From the NCBI GenBank assembly GCA_021767885.1, contig JAASSM010000007.1:1-14591 (forward strand): a stretch of 14,591 nt of DNA, given 5' to 3'. The stretch is from a bacterium. Its GTDB lineage: Bacteria > Krumholzibacteriota > Krumholzibacteria > LZORAL124-64-63. The translations under genes and the position numbers were made by a program. A model generated the notes under the pieces. The model did no database searches. It was given only the letters and a program-made list of their open reading frames with translations, and was not told where the DNA came from. Positions 10,647-14,591 of this stretch are shown piece after piece (positions within the stretch are counted from its first letter, which is position 1; each line of letters opens with the position of its first letter).

Positions 10647-10676
10647 GAGCCCCCGGTCCCGCGGGACCGGGGGCTC
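10647..10676. terminator. GC-rich palindromic hairpin between convergent genes
   Basis: A perfect 14-bp inverted repeat, GAGCCCCCGGTCCC (10647-10660) and GGGACCGGGGGCTC (10663-10676), lies 46 bases after the stop of the second cysteine-rich peptide and 45 bases beyond the end of the opposing peptidase gene. No T run follows on either strand, so it is a likely bidirectional transcript end or 3' stabiliser rather than a classical intrinsic terminator. Confidence 0.65.
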
Positions 10677-10720
10677 GCGGCATCCCGCGCCCGCCGCTGG
10701 CGGCCGGTCGCGGCCGGGGG

Positions 10721-12637
10721 CTACTGACGCTGCAGCTGCACCCAGGTGCGCTCGAACTCCTCGACGGTCTCGGCGAAGAGATCCATGGCGCTCTGGATCG
10801 GCGCCGGGGTCTCGAGGTCCACGCCCGCGCGGGCGAGGATCTCCAGCGGCGGGGCGCTGGAGCCGGCCTTGAGCATGTTGTCGATGTAGCGTCGGGCGGC
10901 GTCGTCGCCGGACTCGGAGATCTCCTCGGCCAGGGCCAGGCCACTGGTCAGGCCCGTGGCGTAGGAGAAGACGTAGAAGTTGTAGTAGAAGTGGGGGATG
11001 AACATCCACTCGCACTCGTCGTTCTCGCCCATGGCGAAGCCCGGGCCGTAGTAGGTCGCGATGAGCTCGGCGTACTTGGCGTTGAGCCACTCGGCGGTCA
11101 GCGGGTTGCCGGCCTCGGCGTGCTCGTGGAACGCCAGCTCGAAGTCCGCGAACAGGGTCTGCCGGAAGATGGTCAGCCGGATGCTCTCGAGCCGCTGGTT
11201 GAGCAGCATGAGCTTCATCGCGGGATCGTCTTCGTACTTCTCGAGCAGGTGGTTGGTCAGCAGGGCCTCGTTGCAGGTGGAGGCCACCTCGGCCAGGAAC
11301 GTGGTGTAGCCGCGGTACTGCGGCGGCTGGCTGTTGCTGCTGTACCAGCTGTGCAGCGCGTGGCCATACTCGTGCGCCGTGGTGTAGACCGCGTCGAGGG
11401 TGTTGTCGAAGTTCTGCAGCACGTAGGGATGGATGGCGTGGGCGAGCACGCCATTGCTGTAGGCGCCCGACCGCTTGTCCTCGTTGGGGAAGACGTCGGT
11501 CCAGCCGCTGGCCGGGTCCATGCCCACGCGCGCCTGCTCGACGTACTCCTTGCCCAGGGGCTCGAGCCCACGCGCGATGAGCTCCATGCCCTGCTCGTAG
11601 GTGTATTCCACCTCCATGTCCTCGAGCAGAGGATTGTAGAGGTTGGCGAACTCCAGCTCCGCGCCCAGGCCGAGCACCTTGCGGCGCAGCTCGACGTAAC
11701 GGTGCAGCGTCCGGGGCAGGTTGTCGCGGACGGTGTCCACCAGGTTCCGGTACGTGGCCGTCGTGATGTTGTCGGGCGCCAGGGCGGCGTCGAGGCAGCT
11801 GTCGTACCCGCGGGCCTCCTTGGTGGCGATGTGGCTCTTGACCACGCCGTCGAGGAGCACGGCGAAGGTGTTCTCGTAGTCGCGCAGGGTGCCGAAGAAG
11901 CCCTCGGCGGCCTGCTTGCGCACGGCGTAGGTGGAGGCGGCGCGCAGGGTGCCGAAGTTGTTCAGCGTCAGCTGCTGGGGCTCGCCGTCCACGCCGACGA
12001 TCTCCGGGAACGCGATGTCCACGCCCAGCAGGGCCTCGTGGGCGTCACCCGGCGTGCCGCGCATGCGGCCGAGGGTGGCCATGAGCTTCTCGCCGCTGGC
12101 GTCCAGGGTATGGTTCTCCTGGCGCCACATCTCCTCGAAGTAGTAGCGCCACTCGGCGAACTCCGGGTCCTCCTGCATCCAGCCCTCGATGACCTCGCGG
12201 TCGATCTGCAGCAGCTCGGGCTGCATCCACGAGGTGGCCTGGCCCAGGCGGGGACCCAGCTGCCCCACGCGGCCCTGCCGCGTGCGGGCCTCGTTGTCGC
12301 CCTGGTCGATGTCGAAGCGGAGCTGGGCATAGACCATGAGCTTGTAGAAGCGCTCCAGCATGGCGTAAAGGTCTTCCTGGGCCTGCTTCAGCGTCTCGCG
12401 GGACTCGCCGAGGCGGCCCTGGTACTCCAGGAGCGAGGGGATGTCCTGCTCGAAGGCCGCGAGCTCGGCTTCCCAGGCCTCGACGCTGGGGAAGATGTGC
12501 TCCCACTGCCACTGGTACTCGGTGGGGATGGCGCTACGCGGTGCGGCGGCATCGGGGGTGTAGGCGGCCGCGGACCAGGCCGCGAGCAACCCGAGAGCCA
12601 GGACCAGCAGGACCCTGGCGCTAGCGCGGTGGAACAT
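10721..12637 (-). CDS. Secreted M3 family oligoendopeptidase (PepF-like)
   Basis: This zinc metallopeptidase of family M3B (oligoendopeptidase F group) cleaves short peptides. The 638 aa contain the catalytic motif HEYGH (422-426: zinc ligands His422 and His426, general base Glu423) in TTAHEYGHALHS, and the third ligand Glu450 in LAEVAST, 28 residues on. The conserved C-terminal region with IPHFYYNFYVFSYATG is present. Unlike the cytosolic lactococcal enzyme it begins with a signal peptide (ARVLLVLALGLLAAWSAAA), so it should act in the periplasm or outside. The ATG at 12637 has GGAGG (complement of 12644-12648) six bases before it. It lies convergent to the cysteine-rich peptide cluster and downstream of a lipoprotein gene. 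Secreted PepF-like enzymes usually serve peptide turnover; maturation of the neighbouring peptides is only a thought. Confidence 0.93.
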   Translation of the reverse strand: MFHRASARVLLVLALGLLAAWSAAAYTPDAAAPRSAIPTEYQWQWEHIFPSVEAWEAELAAFEQDIPSLLEYQGRLGESRETLKQAQEDLYAMLERFYKLMVYAQLRFDIDQGDNEARTRQGRVGQLGPRLGQATSWMQPELLQIDREVIEGWMQEDPEFAEWRYYFEEMWRQENHTLDASGEKLMATLGRMRGTPGDAHEALLGVDIAFPEIVGVDGEPQQLTLNNFGTLRAASTYAVRKQAAEGFFGTLRDYENTFAVLLDGVVKSHIATKEARGYDSCLDAALAPDNITTATYRNLVDTVRDNLPRTLHRYVELRRKVLGLGAELEFANLYNPLLEDMEVEYTYEQGMELIARGLEPLGKEYVEQARVGMDPASGWTDVFPNEDKRSGAYSNGVLAHAIHPYVLQNFDNTLDAVYTTAHEYGHALHSWYSSNSQPPQYRGYTTFLAEVASTCNEALLTNHLLEKYEDDPAMKLMLLNQRLESIRLTIFRQTLFADFELAFHEHAEAGNPLTAEWLNAKYAELIATYYGPGFAMGENDECEWMFIPHFYYNFYVFSYATGLTSGLALAEEISESGDDAARRYIDNMLKAGSSAPPLEILARAGVDLETPAPIQSAMDLFAETVEEFERTWVQLQRQ

Positions 12638-12668
12638 GGGGGACCTCCGGGGTGACGGTCACAGGAAG

Positions 12669-12694
12669 GAGCCCGGCCCCTCGGGGCCGGGCTC
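12669..12694 (-). terminator. Palindromic hairpin between the lipoprotein and peptidase genes
   Basis: A perfect 12-bp inverted repeat, GAGCCCGGCCCC (12669-12680) and GGGGCCGGGCTC (12683-12694), begins 23 bases after the lipoprotein stop on the minus strand. It is followed there by CTTCCTGTG rather than a true T run. It probably ends or attenuates the lipoprotein transcript upstream of the peptidase gene. Confidence 0.65.
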
Positions 12695-12717
12695 TGCGGG
12701 GGAAGCGGGGCGGCCGA

Positions 12718-13830
12718 TCAGGGGACCGGCCGGCCGAACCTGTCGTGGACGACCTCGGCATGCGCCTTGTCGGCGGGCAGGTCCGGCAGGTCCTCCTGGG
12801 ACCAGCCGTACTCGCCCGGGTTGATCTCGTGGAAACGCAGCACCCGCCCATCGATGCCCACGGCGTAGAGGTTGGTGCCGCTGGTGCCCCAGATGTCGAA
12901 GAGCACGAGACCGTCGTCGTAGAGAACGATCTCCTCGAGGTTGCCGCCCGGATCGACGCGGGTGACGCGCCCGTCGTTGGTCACGGCCCAGACGGTGTCG
13001 GCGGGATCGGCGTGCAGGCCGTAGATCCGCGACTCGATCGCCGGGCTGAAGCGCTCCTGCCAGGCCAGCCGGCCGCCCTCGGACTCGTTGAGCTGGAAGA
13101 GCCGGCCGCCGTCGGTGGCGATGAAGTTGCCGCCCACGCGCTGGTCGCTGGTGCCGCAGGTGACCCACTCGCGGCCACCGGTGACGCGCCGAAGCTGCCA
13201 GTCCACCTCCTGGTCGGCCATCAGGATGACGCCCTCCGATCCGGCCACGCCGTAGTGGCCGACGCTGGTCAGCGACTCGATGTCCTCGCTGCGCTGCAGC
13301 GTGTCGAGGACGGCGTCCTCGGCGTCGCGGATGTAGATCTCCTCGGGGCCGTTGACCCAGGAGGTGCCGGACAGCCGGCGCAGGGTGCCCGCGTGACCGC
13401 TGACCATGACCTGATCCTGGTACTCGCCCACGGAGAACAGGTCCTCCTCGGTGCCGCTCTCCATCCGGGACCAGGCTCCCGTACCGGCGACATGCCGCAG
13501 GATCACGCCATCGTGCCCGGTGGCGTAGACCGTGCCGTCGCCCGGGCCCCAGACATCGGTGAGGGCCACCTCGACGCCGCTCTCGTGGCGGCTCCAGGCC
13601 GTGCCGTTCCAGTGGTAGATGAGGCCGGGCTGGCCCACCACGTAGATGTCCTCGGGGCCGGAGCCCCAGATGCCCAGGAACCAGGTACCCACCTCGGGCT
13701 CCGGCTGGGGCGGGTAGGTGGGGTCGCTCTCGTCGTCGCTGCACCCCACCGCGATCAGCAGCAGGCCCATCAGGAGGGTGACCAGCACCCTGGCGGCGCC
13801 GCGGCGGGTGTCCTTGGCCCGGACAGTCAT
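12718..13830 (-). CDS. Lipoprotein with WG..-type beta-propeller repeats
   Basis: The 370-aa product begins with a lipoprotein signal (TRRGAARVLVTLLMGLLLIA, then VGC; lipid Cys30). Ser at +2 suggests the outer membrane if the E. coli rule applies. An acidic, Pro-rich linker (SDDESDPTYPPQPEPE) leads to repeats of about 40 residues with a W-G-x-G-x-(D)-x-Y-x-x-G pattern: WGSGPEDIYVVG (55-66), WGPGDGTVYATG (94-105) and WGTSGTNLYAVG (314-325), each followed by a strand with G-x-(I/V)-x-(R/H) and in places a W. This is the pattern of surface propeller proteins common in myxobacteria and relatives, often of unknown function. The ATG at 13830 has AAGGGAG (complement of 13840-13846) nine bases before it. 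A longer in-frame start near 14010 would hide the signal and lacks support. It may be co-transcribed with the peptidase gene despite the hairpin between them. Confidence 0.82.
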   Translation of the reverse strand: MTVRAKDTRRGAARVLVTLLMGLLLIAVGCSDDESDPTYPPQPEPEVGTWFLGIWGSGPEDIYVVGQPGLIYHWNGTAWSRHESGVEVALTDVWGPGDGTVYATGHDGVILRHVAGTGAWSRMESGTEEDLFSVGEYQDQVMVSGHAGTLRRLSGTSWVNGPEEIYIRDAEDAVLDTLQRSEDIESLTSVGHYGVAGSEGVILMADQEVDWQLRRVTGGREWVTCGTSDQRVGGNFIATDGGRLFQLNESEGGRLAWQERFSPAIESRIYGLHADPADTVWAVTNDGRVTRVDPGGNLEEIVLYDDGLVLFDIWGTSGTNLYAVGIDGRVLRFHEINPGEYGWSQEDLPDLPADKAHAEVVHDRFGRPVP

Positions 13831-13929
13831 CGTGGGCAGCTCCCTTGGCTTGTGTCGTTCCGCGGGATCGACCGGTGGCGCCGGCGGGCGGGGCGGCCGC
13901 CGCGGCGCTGACACCGTGAACCTCGGGTA

Positions 13930-13958
13930 AAAGTAATGAGTGGCCCGGGGAAAGTCCA
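13930..13958 (-). promoter_or_regulatory. Candidate promoter for the lipoprotein gene
   Basis: Read on the minus strand, TGGACT (13958-13953) and TACTTT (13935-13930) are separated by 17 bases. It lies in the only AT-richer patch of the 215-base divergent region between the lipoprotein and nadA genes. Both boxes are partial matches, so this is tentative. No comparable promoter for nadA is evident. Confidence 0.4.
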
Positions 13959-14045
13959 CAGACAACCGGGGTTGGCGCGACCTTGCCGCGGCCGCCGCCA
14001 GTGACGACATTGGGCCCCCAGGAACCCCGACCGGAGAGGCCTGCG

Positions 14046-14591
14046 ATGAATCCCACGGACACCACCATCCCCACCGATCCGGCGGCCCTGGCTGTCGAGG
14101 TCGCGCGCCGCAAGCAGGAGCTGGACGCGGTGATCCTGGCGCATTTCTACCAGGAGCCCATGATCCAGGACCTGGCCGACCACGTGGGGGACAGCCTCTA
14201 CCTGGCCCAGAAGGCCGCCGCCACCGACGCCGAGGTGATCGTGTTCGCGGGCGTGCACTTCATGGCCGAGACCGCGAAGATCCTCAACCCGGACAAGCAG
14301 GTCCTGGTGCCCGACCTCACTGCTGGCTGCAGCCTGGCCGACGGCTGCCCCCCGGACGAGTTCGCCGCCTTCCGGGCGCAGTACCCGGATCACCAGGTGG
14401 TCACCTACATCAACTGCTCGGCCGCGACCAAGGCCCAGAGCGACATCATCTGCACCAGCAGCAACGCCGTGAAGGTGGTGGAGAGCTTCCCGCCCGACCA
14501 GCCGCTCATCTTCGCGCCGGACCGGTTCCTGGGCCGCTGGGTGGCCGAGCAGACCGGCCGCGAGCTGGTGCTCTGGCACGGCAGCTGCGAG
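14046..14591 (+). CDS. nadA: Quinolinate synthase NadA (5' part; runs off the window)
   Basis: NadA condenses iminoaspartate with dihydroxyacetone phosphate to quinolinate in de novo NAD synthesis, using a [4Fe-4S] cluster. The first 182 codons are present with no stop before the edge. The visible motifs fit: [20 protein letters not shown] near residues 30-49, [17 protein letters not shown] (64-80), the first cluster Cys95 in [28 protein letters not shown] (in two parts), FAPDRFLG, and LWHGSC, whose Cys181 is the second cluster ligand of the WxGxCxVH motif. The third ligand lies beyond the window. The ATG at 14046 has GGAGAGG at 14033-14039. It is divergent from the lipoprotein gene. Upstream bases 13831-14045 hold no other gene. 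Confidence 0.96.
   Translation, partial: MNPTDTTIPTDPAALAVEVARRKQELDAVILAHFYQEPMIQDLADHVGDSLYLAQKAAATDAEVIVFAGVHFMAETAKILNPDKQVLVPDLTAGCSLADGCPPDEFAAFRAQYPDHQVVTYINCSAATKAQSDIICTSSNAVKVVESFPPDQPLIFAPDRFLGRWVAEQTGRELVLWHGSCE

Noticed and set aside
10469..12655. Plus-strand open frame of 728 codons across the peptidase gene
   Set aside because: It is the antisense shadow of the M3 peptidase, whose HEYGH site and signal peptide are clear. The composition is typical of a shadow frame.
6411..14591. Mobile element or CRISPR array
   Set aside because: No transposase or integrase, no terminal inverted repeats, no regularly spaced direct repeats and no second copy of the tRNA end were seen by eye.

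Overview
The window comes from a very GC-rich bacterium with a Gram-negative type of envelope. Third codon positions are almost all G or C, a lipoprotein has a clear lipobox, several proteins carry Sec signal peptides, and the genes keep good Shine-Dalgarno sites with some GTG and TTG starts. The gene content (clpP-clpX-lon-engB order, propeller lipoproteins, secreted M3 peptidase) would suit a deltaproteobacterial/myxobacterial or FCB-group-like lineage. The sequence alone does not fix the phylum.

Bases 1-4453 (+) are a tight proteostasis operon: the 3' end of clpP, then clpX, lon and the ribosome-assembly GTPase engB. A near-consensus promoter (TTGACT-18-TATAAT) overlaps the engB stop codon and drives a small secreted temptin-like protein with a CxxCH motif and DxDxDG calcium-type loops. 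A strong intrinsic terminator follows it. Only about 37 bases later purA begins, probably at a TTG. A tRNA-Lys(UUU) gene with its own promoter and terminator follows purA.

Bases 6834-10601 (+) are the most unusual part: five tightly packed genes, all predicted to be exported. They are a 6-bladed-propeller-type protein, a thioredoxin-like protein with a CGPC motif, a second propeller-like protein, and two small paralogous peptides (76 and 78 aa) with 10 and 8 cysteines mostly in CxC runs. The first three overlap by ATGA junctions. I recognise no named system here. It looks like an export, folding or display cassette for cysteine-rich peptides, with the CGPC protein as candidate thiol oxidoreductase and the propellers as binding or scaffold proteins.

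Bases 10721-13830 are on the minus strand: a secreted PepF-like M3 oligoendopeptidase and, upstream of it, a propeller-type lipoprotein. GC-rich near-perfect hairpins lie on both sides of the peptidase gene. Divergently, nadA (quinolinate synthase) starts at 14046 and runs off the right edge.
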